The position numbers and the translations under genes were made by a program. The notes under the pieces were generated by a model, which did no database searches, had not been told where the DNA came from, and was given only the letters and a program-made list of their open reading frames with translations. Below, in pieces: positions 1-6,938 of a stretch of DNA of 43,237 bases. Location: the NCBI GenBank assembly GCA_964504655.1, contig CAZDFD010000033.1, positions 1-43,237 on the forward strand, given 5' to 3'. Positions within the stretch are counted from its first letter, which is position 1, and every line of letters begins with the position of its first letter. This DNA comes from JANXAZ01 sp964504655 (GTDB lineage Bacteria; Pseudomonadota; Alphaproteobacteria; Geminicoccales; Geminicoccaceae).

Positions 1-1
1 G

Positions 2-25
2 CAGCCGGGCGACATCGTCGTCTGA
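2..25 (+). CDS. 3' end of an upstream gene (partial)
   Basis: The first bases read in one frame as a short C-terminal tail, QPGDIVV, followed by TGA at 23-25. This would be the end of a plus-strand gene that begins outside the window and converges on the LysR gene. Only seven codons are visible, so the product cannot be named and chance is possible. Confidence 0.3.
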   Translation, partial: QPGDIVV

Positions 26-34
26 GCCCCCTCC

Positions 35-904
35 TCAGGCCGCCGCCAGCGACGGTGCCGCGGCGAGGGCCGCCAGGACGTGGCTGGCGAGCGCCTCGGC
101 CGCGGGCCCGAGCGGCCGCTCGGCGCGCGCGAGCACGATCCCGACCGAGGGCAGCGCCGGCAGGCCCTGCGCCTCGCTGAGGATCCGCAGGCCCGGCCGG
201 ACGCTCGAGCGCAGCACCACGCCGACCGCCAAGCCGGCGGCCACGGCCGCGAACACGCCCGCGAGGCTGACGCTCGTGTAGGCGATCCGGCAGGGTCGGC
301 CGGCCTCGGCCAGGGCCGCGAGTGCCGCCCGGCGGAAGACGCAGCCCTGCTGGAACAGGGCGAGCGGCAGGACCGGCAGGGTCTCGACCGCCCGGCCCGC
401 CGCCGCCACCCAGACGAGCGGCTCGCGGCGCGCCACCACGCCGCCCGTCTCGCCCGAGCCCTGGGTCACCAGCGCCAGGTCGGGGCCGTCCGCGCGGGCG
501 AGCGCCGGGACGAGCTCGGCAGAGGACGCCACCACCATCTCCACCTCGACCCGGGGATGGCTCTCGGCGAAGCGGGCGAGGCTCGCCGGCAGGAAGGTCG
601 AGGCGTAGTCGTCGGGGGCGCCGATCCGCACCCGGCCGGCCGGCGCCCCCTCGGCGAACAGCGCCAGCACCTCGCGCTCGGCGCGCAGGAGGGCGCGGGC
701 GTGCGGCAGCAGCAGCTCGCCCTCGGCCGACAGCGCCACGCCGCGTCCCGAGCGGTCGAGCAGGCGGCGGCCGAGCAGCTCCTCGAGCCGGCGGATCTGC
801 ATCGAGACCGCCGACTGGGTGCGGTGCACCCGGCCGGCCGCGGCGGTGACGCTGCCGGTCTCGGCGACCGCCACGAAGGCGCGCAGGAGGTCCGGGTCCA
901 GCAT
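35..904 (-). CDS. LysR family transcriptional regulator
   Basis: 289 aa with the ATG at 904. A longer frame runs to 1009, but it would cross the intergenic region and the LysR fold begins directly with MLDPDLLRAFVAVAETGSVT. Residues 1-60 form the winged helix-turn-helix (AAAGRVHRTQSAVSMQIRRLE is the recognition region). The remainder is the periplasmic-binding-like effector domain, starting near residue 88 with GRVRIGAPDDYA. It is divergent from the DUF1127 gene, the usual layout for a LysR protein controlling its neighbour. The effector is unknown. Family call is firm; the target gene is inference. Confidence 0.93.
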   Translation of the reverse strand: MLDPDLLRAFVAVAETGSVTAAAGRVHRTQSAVSMQIRRLEELLGRRLLDRSGRGVALSAEGELLLPHARALLRAEREVLALFAEGAPAGRVRIGAPDDYASTFLPASLARFAESHPRVEVEMVVASSAELVPALARADGPDLALVTQGSGETGGVVARREPLVWVAAAGRAVETLPVLPLALFQQGCVFRRAALAALAEAGRPCRIAYTSVSLAGVFAAVAAGLAVGVVLRSSVRPGLRILSEAQGLPALPSVGIVLARAERPLGPAAEALASHVLAALAAAPSLAAA

Positions 905-944
905 GGCGCATCCATCAGCGTCGTTGATCGACGAACTCAACTTT

Positions 945-963
945 ATTCGTTGGCGCGATGAAT
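945..963. promoter_or_regulatory. Candidate LysR operator (ATTC-N11-GAAT)
   Basis: In the divergent region between the LysR gene and the DUF1127 gene, ATTC (945-948) and GAAT (960-963) form an inverted repeat with exactly 11 bases between the arms. This is the T-N11-A layout typical of LysR binding sites, in an AT-richer patch of a very GC-rich region. A second, weaker inverted repeat, GTTGA/TCAAC, lies at 923-941. Function is inferred from position and symmetry. Confidence 0.5.
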
Positions 964-979
964 GCAACGGGCCCATCTG

Positions 980-994
980 GTGGGTCGGACCCAC
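980..994 (+). promoter_or_regulatory. Perfect inverted repeat before the DUF1127 ribosome site
   Basis: GTGGGTC (980-986), one base, then GACCCAC (988-994): a perfect 7-bp palindrome immediately upstream of the Shine-Dalgarno GGAGGA at 995-1000. It could be a second operator or a small hairpin near the ribosome binding site of the DUF1127 gene. There is no direct evidence for either. Confidence 0.35.
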
Positions 995-1007
995 GGAGGA
1001 CCCGACC

Positions 1008-1271
1008 ATGGCCTCGATCCTCGACAGCCGCTTCCCCTTCCCCGCCGCCGAGCCGGCGGCACCCGGCCGGGGTCGCCTCGCCCGGCTCGGCCGTCTGCTG
1101 GTGCGCCTGCTGGCCGACTATCGCGGGCGGCGCGCGCTGCTCGCCTTGAGCGACGCGCAGCTCAAGGACATCGGCCTGTCGCGCGCCGACCTCGGACCGC
1201 AGGGCGTGGAGACGCTGCGCGCCGTCGACTGGACGGACCTGCAGCGCCGGCGCGACGGGCAGGGACGCTGA
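1008..1271 (+). CDS. DUF1127 (YjiS-like) small protein
   Basis: 87 aa from ATG 1008, preceded by GGAGGA with a 7-base gap. The C-terminal half carries the DUF1127 signature, an arginine-rich helix (LLADYRGRRALLALSDAQL) followed by KDIGLSRADL at about residues 53-62. Family members are short, basic, probably RNA-binding proteins; in Agrobacterium and Rhodobacter some affect RNA turnover and phosphate or stress physiology. The N-terminal 30 residues are a variable proline/alanine-rich stretch. The divergent LysR gene is the likely regulator. The biochemical role of this copy is unknown. Confidence 0.85.
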   Translation: MASILDSRFPFPAAEPAAPGRGRLARLGRLLVRLLADYRGRRALLALSDAQLKDIGLSRADLGPQGVETLRAVDWTDLQRRRDGQGR

Positions 1272-1288
1272 GGCGCTTGCCCCGGCCG

Positions 1289-1311
1289 GGACCGCGTGCG
1301 AAACGCGGTCC
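1289..1311 (+). terminator. Hairpin downstream of the DUF1127 gene
   Basis: GGACCGCGT (1289-1297), loop GCGAA, then ACGCGGTCC (1303-1311): a perfect 9-bp stem 17 bases after the DUF1127 stop. No T-tract follows, so it is a possible terminator or mRNA 3'-end stabiliser rather than a textbook intrinsic terminator. Confidence 0.5.
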
Positions 1312-1335
1312 GGTCGGGCCGGGCGGAGGTCGGCG

Positions 1336-1650
1336 GTGCGGGCTCTGGTGATCGGCGGTTCGCTCGGGGCGGCACTCGCGGGTGTGGCCGTGGCGCAGCC
1401 GATCGACCCGGCGGCCGGGCGGGCACTCGCGGTCGAGCTCTGCTCGAACTGCCATCTGGTGCCCGGCCTCGCCCGCGGGCCGGTGCCGGACGGCGTGCCG
1501 ACCTTCGCCGCGATCGCCCGCAAGTGGAGCGACCCCAAGGCTCTCGCCGACCGGCTGATCGTCCCGCCGCACCCCGACATGCCGCCGCCGCCGCTCGGCA
1601 ACCGCCAGCGCGCCGAGCTCGCCGCCTGGATCGGGAGCCTGCGCGAGTAG
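1336..1650 (+). CDS. Small monohaem c-type cytochrome
   Basis: 104 aa starting at GTG 1336, with GGAGG at 1325-1329 as ribosome site. An N-terminal signal peptide (about residues 1-21, ending AVAQ) directs it to the periplasm. CSNCH at about residues 36-40 is the haem c attachment motif, and the methionine in HPDMPPPP near residue 79 is the probable distal ligand, as in class I cytochromes c. Its length is normal for a single domain. The convergent neighbour argB gives no functional hint. The redox partner is unknown. Confidence 0.88.
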   Translation: MRALVIGGSLGAALAGVAVAQPIDPAAGRALAVELCSNCHLVPGLARGPVPDGVPTFAAIARKWSDPKALADRLIVPPHPDMPPPPLGNRQRAELAAWIGSLRE

Positions 1651-1659
1651 CCGCCCGGC

Positions 1660-2565
1660 TCAGCCGCGCTGCACGATCTGGGTCCCGAAGCCGCCCGCGG
1701 TGAACAGCTCCAGAAGGATCGCGTGCGGGACCCTTCCGTCCAGGATCACCGCCGCCTCGACCCCCTGCTCGACCGCCGCGAGGCAGGTCTCGACCTTGGG
1801 GATCATGCCGCCCGTGATCACCCCCTGGCCGATCCAGGCGCGCGCCCGGCCGGCGTCGAGGGTGGCGACCAGCCGCCGCTCGGCATCGAGCACGCCCTGC
1901 ACGTCGGTCAGCATGAGGAGCTTGCGCGCCTTGAGGGCGCCCGCGACCGCCCCGGCCGCGGTGTCGGCGTTGATGTTGAAGGTCTGACCGTCCTCGCCGA
2001 CCCCGATCGGCGCGATCACCGGGACGATGTCGCTCTGCGTCAGAACGTCGAGCACGTGAGTGTTGACCCGGGTCGGCTCGCCCACGAAGCCGAGGTCGAC
2101 CACCTGCTCGATGGCGCTGCCCGGATCCTTGCGCGTGCGGGTGAGCTTCGCCGCCTCGATCAGCCGCCCGTCCTTGCCGCACAGGCCCACGGCCATGCCG
2201 CCGGCGCCCTGGATCGCGGTCACGATCTCCTTGTTGATCCGCCCGGCCAGGACCATCTCGACCACCTCGACGGTGGCGGCATCGGTCACCCGGAGCCCGT
2301 CGACGAAGCTCGACTGGATCTTGAGCCGGTCGAGCATCGCCTTGATCTGCGGCCCGCCGCCGTGGACCACGACCGGGTGGATGCCGACCTGCTTCAAGAG
2401 CACGACGTCTCGGGCGAAGTCGGCCGCGACCTTCTCGTCGCCCATCGCGTGGCCGCCGTACTTCACGACCATGACCGCACCCCGATAGCGCCGCATGTAG
2501 GGCAGCGCCTCGATCAGCGTCATGGCGACCCGCTGGGTGTCGGGCGGCGGGCTGGCCTGGCTCAT
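1660..2565 (-). CDS. argB: Acetylglutamate kinase
   Basis: 301 aa, normal length. It phosphorylates N-acetyl-L-glutamate with ATP, the second step of arginine synthesis, in the cytosol. Family motifs are clear: KYGGHAM at 35-41 (phosphate-binding glycines), HGGGPQI at 68-74 and the downstream nucleotide-binding region with NINADTAAGAVAGAL. The ATG overlaps the engB stop codon by four bases (ATGA), so translation is probably coupled, and it is the last gene of the rpmH operon. An arginine-inhibited hexameric form is common in bacteria, but the allosteric type was not determined here. Confidence 0.96.
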   Translation of the reverse strand: MSQASPPPDTQRVAMTLIEALPYMRRYRGAVMVVKYGGHAMGDEKVAADFARDVVLLKQVGIHPVVVHGGGPQIKAMLDRLKIQSSFVDGLRVTDAATVEVVEMVLAGRINKEIVTAIQGAGGMAVGLCGKDGRLIEAAKLTRTRKDPGSAIEQVVDLGFVGEPTRVNTHVLDVLTQSDIVPVIAPIGVGEDGQTFNINADTAAGAVAGALKARKLLMLTDVQGVLDAERRLVATLDAGRARAWIGQGVITGGMIPKVETCLAAVEQGVEAAVILDGRVPHAILLELFTAGGFGTQIVQRG

Positions 2566-3257
2566 TCGGGCTCTCCGGGCTCCACGGCGGCCGGGCTGCG
2601 CGCCGGGGACGCGGCCCGCACCGCGAGGTCGGCGCGCAGGCGCTCGAGGCCGAACCGCGTGCGCGCGCTCGTGGGCAGGGGCTCGGGCAGCGCCCCCGGC
2701 TGCCGCGCCAGCTCCCGGCGCAGCTCCGCCACGCGCTCCTCGAGCGCCGCCGGGCGCAGGAGGTCGGCCTTCGTTAGGACGACGCGGAACGGCACCGCCG
2801 CCCGCGCCAGGAGGCGCATCGTGTCGCGGTCGCTCTCCTTGGGCCCGTGGCGGGCGTCGATCAGGAGGCAGACCAGCGCCAGGCCGGGCCGGCCGCGCAG
2901 ATAGGTGAAGACCAGCTCGGTCCAGGCCTCGACCGTGGCCTTGGGCGCCCGGGCATAGCCGTAGCCGGGCATGTCGACCAGGACGAGCCGACCCGAGAGG
3001 TCGAAGAAGTTGAGCTCCTGGGTCCGGCCCGGCGTGTCGGAGGTTCGGGCGAGCCCGCTCCTGCCCACGAGCGCGTTCAACAACGAGCTCTTGCCGACGT
3101 TCGAGCGACCGGCGAGCGCCACCTCGGGCGGGCCCGCGGGCGGCAGCTGCTCGAGCCGGGCCACGCCCAGGAGGAAGCGGGCCGGGCGGGCGAACAGCAG
3201 CCGGCCCGCCTCGAGCGCGGCGGCCTCGGCCTCGATCTCGGCCGTGCGGACGGCCAT
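2562..3257 (-). CDS. engB: EngB/YsxC-type ribosome biogenesis GTPase
   Basis: 231 aa from ATG 3257. The open frame continues upstream, but that part is antiframe to yidC. It is a TRAFAC GTPase that assists late assembly of the large ribosomal subunit. Visible motifs are the G1 P-loop GRSNVGKS (50-57), the switch region TSDTPGRTQ (72-80), G3 DMPGYG (95-100) and G4 TKAD (about residues 150-153). It sits 20 bp downstream of yidC and overlaps argB by 4 bp, in the same transcription unit. The C-terminal tail after about residue 205 is A/P/R-rich and probably disordered. Confidence 0.95.
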   Translation of the reverse strand: MAVRTAEIEAEAAALEAGRLLFARPARFLLGVARLEQLPPAGPPEVALAGRSNVGKSSLLNALVGRSGLARTSDTPGRTQELNFFDLSGRLVLVDMPGYGYARAPKATVEAWTELVFTYLRGRPGLALVCLLIDARHGPKESDRDTMRLLARAAVPFRVVLTKADLLRPAALEERVAELRRELARQPGALPEPLPTSARTRFGLERLRADLAVRAASPARSPAAVEPGEPE

Positions 3258-3277
3258 CGCGGCACCTCGCGGCACGC

Positions 3278-5011
3278 TCAGCCCGGCTTGACCCCCATGC
3301 GCTTCATGATCAGCCACTGCTGGCCGATCGACAAGAGGTTGTTCCAGGTCCAGTAGATCACGAGCCCGGCCGGGAAGGTCGCGAACAGGAAGGTGAAGAA
3401 GATCGGCAGGAGGTTCATCACCTTGGCCTGCACCGGATCGGCCGGCTGCGGGTTGAGCTGCTGCTGCAGCCACATCGTGCCGCCCATGGCGAGCGGCCAG
3501 ACCCCGATCGCGAGGAAGGCGGGCACCTCGAACGGCAACAGCCCGAACAGGTTGAACAGGCTCGTCGGATCCGGCGCCGAGAGGTCCTGGATCCAACCGA
3601 AGAACGGCGCGTGCCGCATCTCGATGTTGACGAACAGGACCTTGTAGAGCGCGAAGAACACCGGGATCTGCACGACGACCGGCAGGCAGCCGGCCATCGG
3701 GTTGACCTTCTCCCGCTTGTAGAGCGCCATGAGCTCCTGGTTCATCTTGACCTTGTCGTCGGCATAGAGCTCGCGGAGCCGGATCATCTCGGGCTGGAGC
3801 TTCTTCATCTGGCTCATGGCCCGGTAGGACTTGTTGGCGAGCGGGAAGAACGCGATCTTGACGAGCAGGGTCAGGAGCAGGATCGCCACCCCGTAATTGC
3901 CGGTCCACTTGTAGAAGAAGTGCAGGATGTGGAAGATCGGCTTGGTCAGGAAGTAGAACCAGCCGAAGTCGACCGCCCGGTCGAACAGCGGGATGCCGTA
4001 GGCCTCGCCGTAGCGGTCGAGCTTGTCGACCTCCTTGGCACCGACGAAGAGGCGGTCGACCAGCTCGACCGTCTGGCCGGGCGCCAGCGTCACCGGGGCG
4101 CCGCGGAAGTCGACCTGGTAGCGGTCGCGGCCGTCGATCGGGACCCAGCGGAAGGTCGCCTCGAGCTCGCGATCCTGCTGCGGGACCAGCGCCGCCAGCC
4201 AGTACTTGTCGGTGATGCCGAGCCAGCCGCCGGTACTCGGGAGGGTCTGCGGCCCGTCCTCCTTGAGATCGCCGTAGTCGATCTCGTGCAGCGTGCCGCC
4301 GAGCACGCCGAGCGGTCCCTCGTGCAGGATGTAGAAGCCGAGCGTCTGCGGCGTGTCCCAGCGGCTGACGAGGCCGTAGGGGTGCAGGGTCACGGCCGTG
4401 GTGCCGGTGTTGCGGACGCTGCGGCGCACGGTCAGGAGGAAGTCGTGGTCGGCCTCGACCACCTTGCCGAACACGAGCCCCTGGCCGTTGTCGAAGCGCA
4501 GCCGCACCGGCGCCTCGGCGGTGAGCCGGTCGGTCTCGCTCTGCCAGAGGCTGCGCGCGTCCGGCACCACGACGCCCGGATCGGCGGCGATCCAGCCGAG
4601 CTCGGCGAAGTAGGGCGAGCGCGTGCCGACCGGTGCGAGCAGGGTGATCTCGGGCGAGCCGCGGCTCGGCGTCTCGTGGTAGTCGGCCAGGCGGATGTCG
4701 TCGATCCGCGCGCCGGTGAGCGCGATCGAGCCGTGCAGGCGGCCATTGTCGAGGGTGATCCTGGGCCCGCCGGCGCGCGCCTCGCCGGCGGCCGCGGCGG
4801 CCGGGGCGCCCGGCACGGCCGGCGGCAGGGCGCCCGGCGCCGGGCCCGCAGCCGTCGGCGCCGCCGGGGCCAGGCTCTCCGCCTGGCGGGCGAGCTCGGC
4901 CTGGCGCTGCTGCTCGCGGATCCGCGGCATCTCGACGAAGTACTGGAAGATCAGGATGATCCCGACCGAGAGCACGATCGCGAGGACGAGGTTCTTCTGG
5001 TCACCCATCAT
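3278..5011 (-). CDS. yidC: Membrane protein insertase YidC/Oxa1
   Basis: 577 aa, usual length for a Gram-negative YidC. There is an N-terminal membrane segment (about residues 9-26), a low-complexity A/P linker, a large periplasmic beta domain (about 80-340) and a C-terminal Oxa1 core of five helices beginning near DFGWFYFLTKPIF. The coiled cytoplasmic loop KSYRAMSQMKKLQPEMIRL is present. It inserts and folds inner-membrane proteins alone or with SecYEG. Two consecutive ATGs (5011 and 5008) are possible starts; the first begins 4 bases after the yidD stop. It follows yidD, as in most bacteria. Confidence 0.97.
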   Translation of the reverse strand: MMGDQKNLVLAIVLSVGIILIFQYFVEMPRIREQQRQAELARQAESLAPAAPTAAGPAPGALPPAVPGAPAAAAAGEARAGGPRITLDNGRLHGSIALTGARIDDIRLADYHETPSRGSPEITLLAPVGTRSPYFAELGWIAADPGVVVPDARSLWQSETDRLTAEAPVRLRFDNGQGLVFGKVVEADHDFLLTVRRSVRNTGTTAVTLHPYGLVSRWDTPQTLGFYILHEGPLGVLGGTLHEIDYGDLKEDGPQTLPSTGGWLGITDKYWLAALVPQQDRELEATFRWVPIDGRDRYQVDFRGAPVTLAPGQTVELVDRLFVGAKEVDKLDRYGEAYGIPLFDRAVDFGWFYFLTKPIFHILHFFYKWTGNYGVAILLLTLLVKIAFFPLANKSYRAMSQMKKLQPEMIRLRELYADDKVKMNQELMALYKREKVNPMAGCLPVVVQIPVFFALYKVLFVNIEMRHAPFFGWIQDLSAPDPTSLFNLFGLLPFEVPAFLAIGVWPLAMGGTMWLQQQLNPQPADPVQAKVMNLLPIFFTFLFATFPAGLVIYWTWNNLLSIGQQWLIMKRMGVKPG

Positions 5012-5015
5012 CGGG

Positions 5016-5366
5016 TCAGCGGGCTCCTGTCCGGTCGGTCCGGCGCGGGGCGGGCGCGGCCGCGGCCGGTGCGGCCGTGGGCGGGACGGGATCGTAGCCG
5101 TCCCCGCCCCAGGGGTGGCAGCGGCAGACGCGGGCGAGGGCGAGCCCGGCGCCGCGCCAGGGCCCGTGCCGCTCGACCGCCTCGATCGCGTACTCCGAGC
5201 AGGTCGGCAGGTAGCGGCAGGAGGGACCCAGGATCGGCGAGACGAGCAGTCGGTAGGCGCGCGCGAGCGCGATCAGGAGGGCGGCCGCGAGGCGGCTCGG
5301 CCAGGGCCGAGCTGGCGGCTCGAAAAGGCCTCGCGGAGCTGGCGGACGAGCTGCTCGAACGGGCAT
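5016..5366 (-). CDS. yidD: Membrane protein insertion efficiency factor YidD
   Basis: 116 aa with ATG 5366 as the only in-frame ATG. The family core is residues 25-95: an amphipathic helix (RLAAALLIALARAYRLLVSP) then GPSCRYLPTCSEYAIEAV and CRCHPWGGDGYDP, with conserved cysteines at 50, 56, 81 and 83. The core is about 70 residues, so the 24-residue N-terminal extension, which overlaps rnpA by 94 bases, may be untranslated if an unusual internal start is used. It assists YidC at the inner membrane; the gene lies between rnpA and yidC as expected. Confidence 0.92.
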   Translation of the reverse strand: MPVRAARPPAPRGLFEPPARPWPSRLAAALLIALARAYRLLVSPILGPSCRYLPTCSEYAIEAVERHGPWRGAGLALARVCRCHPWGGDGYDPVPPTAAPAAAAPAPRRTDRTGAR

Positions 5367-5665
5367 GCGAGGGCGGCCGGCCGGGCGACGATCACGAGGT
5401 CGAGGCCGCCGGAGCGGAGTGCCCCGGCCGCCTCGCGCAGCGCCGCCCGCAGGCGCCGACGGATCCGGTTGCGCTGCACCGCCCCACCCAGCTTCCTGGT
5501 GACGGTGAGACCGACACCGACCTCCCCGGGCGACGCGGCGCGCCGCCCGACCTGCAGCACGAAGGCCGGCTTGTGGACGCGAGTGCCCTTGGCCGCGGCC
5601 AGGAACTCGGCGCGGCGGCGCAGCCCGACCAGCGCCGGCCGGCCATCCGGCTCGCCCGCCGTCAG
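5273..5665 (-). CDS. rnpA: Ribonuclease P protein component (start unresolved)
   Basis: The protein subunit of RNase P helps the catalytic RNA trim tRNA 5' ends. The core reads LRRRAEFLAAAKGTRVHKPAFVLQ, then VGVGLTVTRKLGGAVQRNRIRRRLR with the RNR motif. No ATG, GTG or TTG occurs in frame between the rpmH stop and the conserved core. The interval given uses CTG 5665, which overlaps the rpmH TGA and yields 130 aa. The nearest ordinary in-frame starts, GTG 5803 and ATG 5824, lie upstream of rpmH and would make a 176- or 183-aa protein reading right through rpmH in another frame. The 3' end overlaps yidD. Confidence 0.88.
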   Translation of the reverse strand: MTAGEPDGRPALVGLRRRAEFLAAAKGTRVHKPAFVLQVGRRAASPGEVGVGLTVTRKLGGAVQRNRIRRRLRAALREAAGALRSGGLDLVIVARPAALACPFEQLVRQLREAFSSRQLGPGRAASRPPS

Positions 5666-5796
5666 GCGGACAGGCGCTTGCGCCCGCAGGCGCGGCGCCG
5701 GGCGATCACCTGGCGGCCGCCCTTGGTCGCCATGCGGGCGCGGAAGCCGTGGCGGCGCTTGCGCACGAGCCGGCTCGGCTGGTAGGTCCGCTTCAC
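5662..5796 (-). CDS. rpmH: 50S ribosomal protein L34
   Basis: 44 aa, the standard length. It starts MKRTYQPSRLVRKRRHGF and ends GRKRLSA, with almost every position matching the L34 family. The start codon is GTG at 5796, preceded on the minus strand by AGAGGTG six bases upstream of the initiator. L34 is a basic peptide of the large ribosomal subunit. It is the first gene of the rpmH-rnpA-yidD-yidC-engB-argB operon. One cysteine near the C-terminus (ARRRACGRK) is unusual for a protein normally lacking it, with no known consequence. Confidence 0.96.
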   Translation of the reverse strand: MKRTYQPSRLVRKRRHGFRARMATKGGRQVIARRRACGRKRLSA

Positions 5797-5837
5797 GAAT
5801 CACCTCTGTGTCGGGGAGCGCCATCACGACCCGCGCG

Positions 5838-5866
5838 GATATAGAAGCGCGCCGGTGGCCTGTCAA
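5838..5866 (-). promoter_or_regulatory. Sigma-70-type promoter of the rpmH operon
   Basis: On the minus strand TTGACA (5866-5861), a 17-bp spacer and TATATC (5843-5838) form a near-consensus housekeeping promoter. Transcription would start near 5830, about 34 bases before the rpmH GTG and only about 6 bases before the ATG at 5824 that could start a longer rnpA. Confidence 0.8.
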
Positions 5867-6000
5867 ACCGCGCCGGCCGATCCGCCGACGCGTGTGCCGC
5901 CTCGCCGCATCGTGAAGCGCCGCGCGCACCCGCACCCTGGACCCGGCGGCGGCCGCCGCCATTCTCGCCACCGTCGTCGACCGCCGCGAAGATACCGCCC

Positions 6001-6837
6001 GTGCCCCGTCGTCGCACCCTGTTCGCCGCCCTGGTCGCGGCCCCGCTGTTCCCGGCCGCGGCAGGGCCCGCTGCCGCCGCGCCCAAGGCGGCACTCTGGC
6101 CGCGCTGGCAGCGCCGCGATCCGGCCTCGACCGCGCGGGTCGACCACGGGCCCTGGGCCGCCTTCCTCGCCCGCCACGTCCGGCCGCAGCCGGACGGCCT
6201 CAACCTCGTCGCCTATCGCGAGGTCGGGGCGGCCGAGCGGGCGGCGCTCGCGGCCTATCTCGAGGGCCTCGCCCGGGTGCCGGTCTCGGGCCTGGCACCG
6301 GACGAGCAGATGGCGTTCTGGATCAACCTCTACAACGCGCTGACCGTGCGCGTCGTGCTCGACCATTTCCCGGTCCGCTCGATCCGCGACATCGACATCT
6401 CGCCCGGGCTCCTGGCCGACGGGCCCTGGGGGGCGCGGCTGGTCGAGGTCGAGGGCGAGCCGCTCTGCCTCGACGACATCGAGCACCGCATCCTCCGGCC
6501 GATCTGGCGCGATCCGCGCATCCACTACGCCGTCAACTGCGCCTCGATCGGCTGCCCGAACCTCTGCCGCGAGCCGTTCCTGGCCGGCCGGCTCGCCGCG
6601 CAGCTCGACGCCGCGGCTTATGCCTTCGTCAACCACCCGCGCGGCGTGCGCCTGGCCGAGGGCCGTCTCGCCGTGTCCAGCATCTATCACTGGTTCAAGG
6701 AGGATTTCGGCGGCGACGATCGGGGCGTGATCCGCCACCTCCTGGCCTACGCCGCACCGCCGCTCGCCATGCCGCTCCAGAAGGTCGACCGGATCGCGAG
6801 CCACGCCTACGACTGGTCGCTCAACCTGGCACCCTGA
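6001..6837 (+). CDS. DUF547 domain protein, exported
   Basis: 278 aa from GTG 6001; the ribosome site is weak. The N-terminus PRRRTLFAALVAAPLF...AAA looks like a signal peptide with a twin-arginine-like start. The rest is a single DUF547 domain: MAFWINLYNALTVRVV, HYAVNCASIGCPNL, a VNHPRGVRL segment and SSIYHWFKEDF are the family landmarks. The N-C-A-S-x-G-C-P segment with its two cysteines is strongly conserved. The function of DUF547 proteins is not established; some bacterial members are periplasmic. It is divergent from the rpmH operon and 101 bp ahead of the histidine kinase gene. Confidence 0.88.
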   Translation: MPRRRTLFAALVAAPLFPAAAGPAAAAPKAALWPRWQRRDPASTARVDHGPWAAFLARHVRPQPDGLNLVAYREVGAAERAALAAYLEGLARVPVSGLAPDEQMAFWINLYNALTVRVVLDHFPVRSIRDIDISPGLLADGPWGARLVEVEGEPLCLDDIEHRILRPIWRDPRIHYAVNCASIGCPNLCREPFLAGRLAAQLDAAAYAFVNHPRGVRLAEGRLAVSSIYHWFKEDFGGDDRGVIRHLLAYAAPPLAMPLQKVDRIASHAYDWSLNLAP

Positions 6838-6938
6838 GGCCGCGGCCGCGGACCCGCCCGCGGGGCCGGCCCTCCACCTTGACCGACCCGTGCCCGACGG
6901 CGCAGGAGGCCGGCGGAGGCGGCGCGAGCGAGGTTGGC

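Noticed and set aside
80..961. Long plus-strand ORF opposite the LysR gene
   Set aside because: It is the antisense shadow of LysR, with a low-complexity R/A/G-rich composition and no known family. Many similar long open frames occur opposite or out of frame with real genes throughout this high-GC window.
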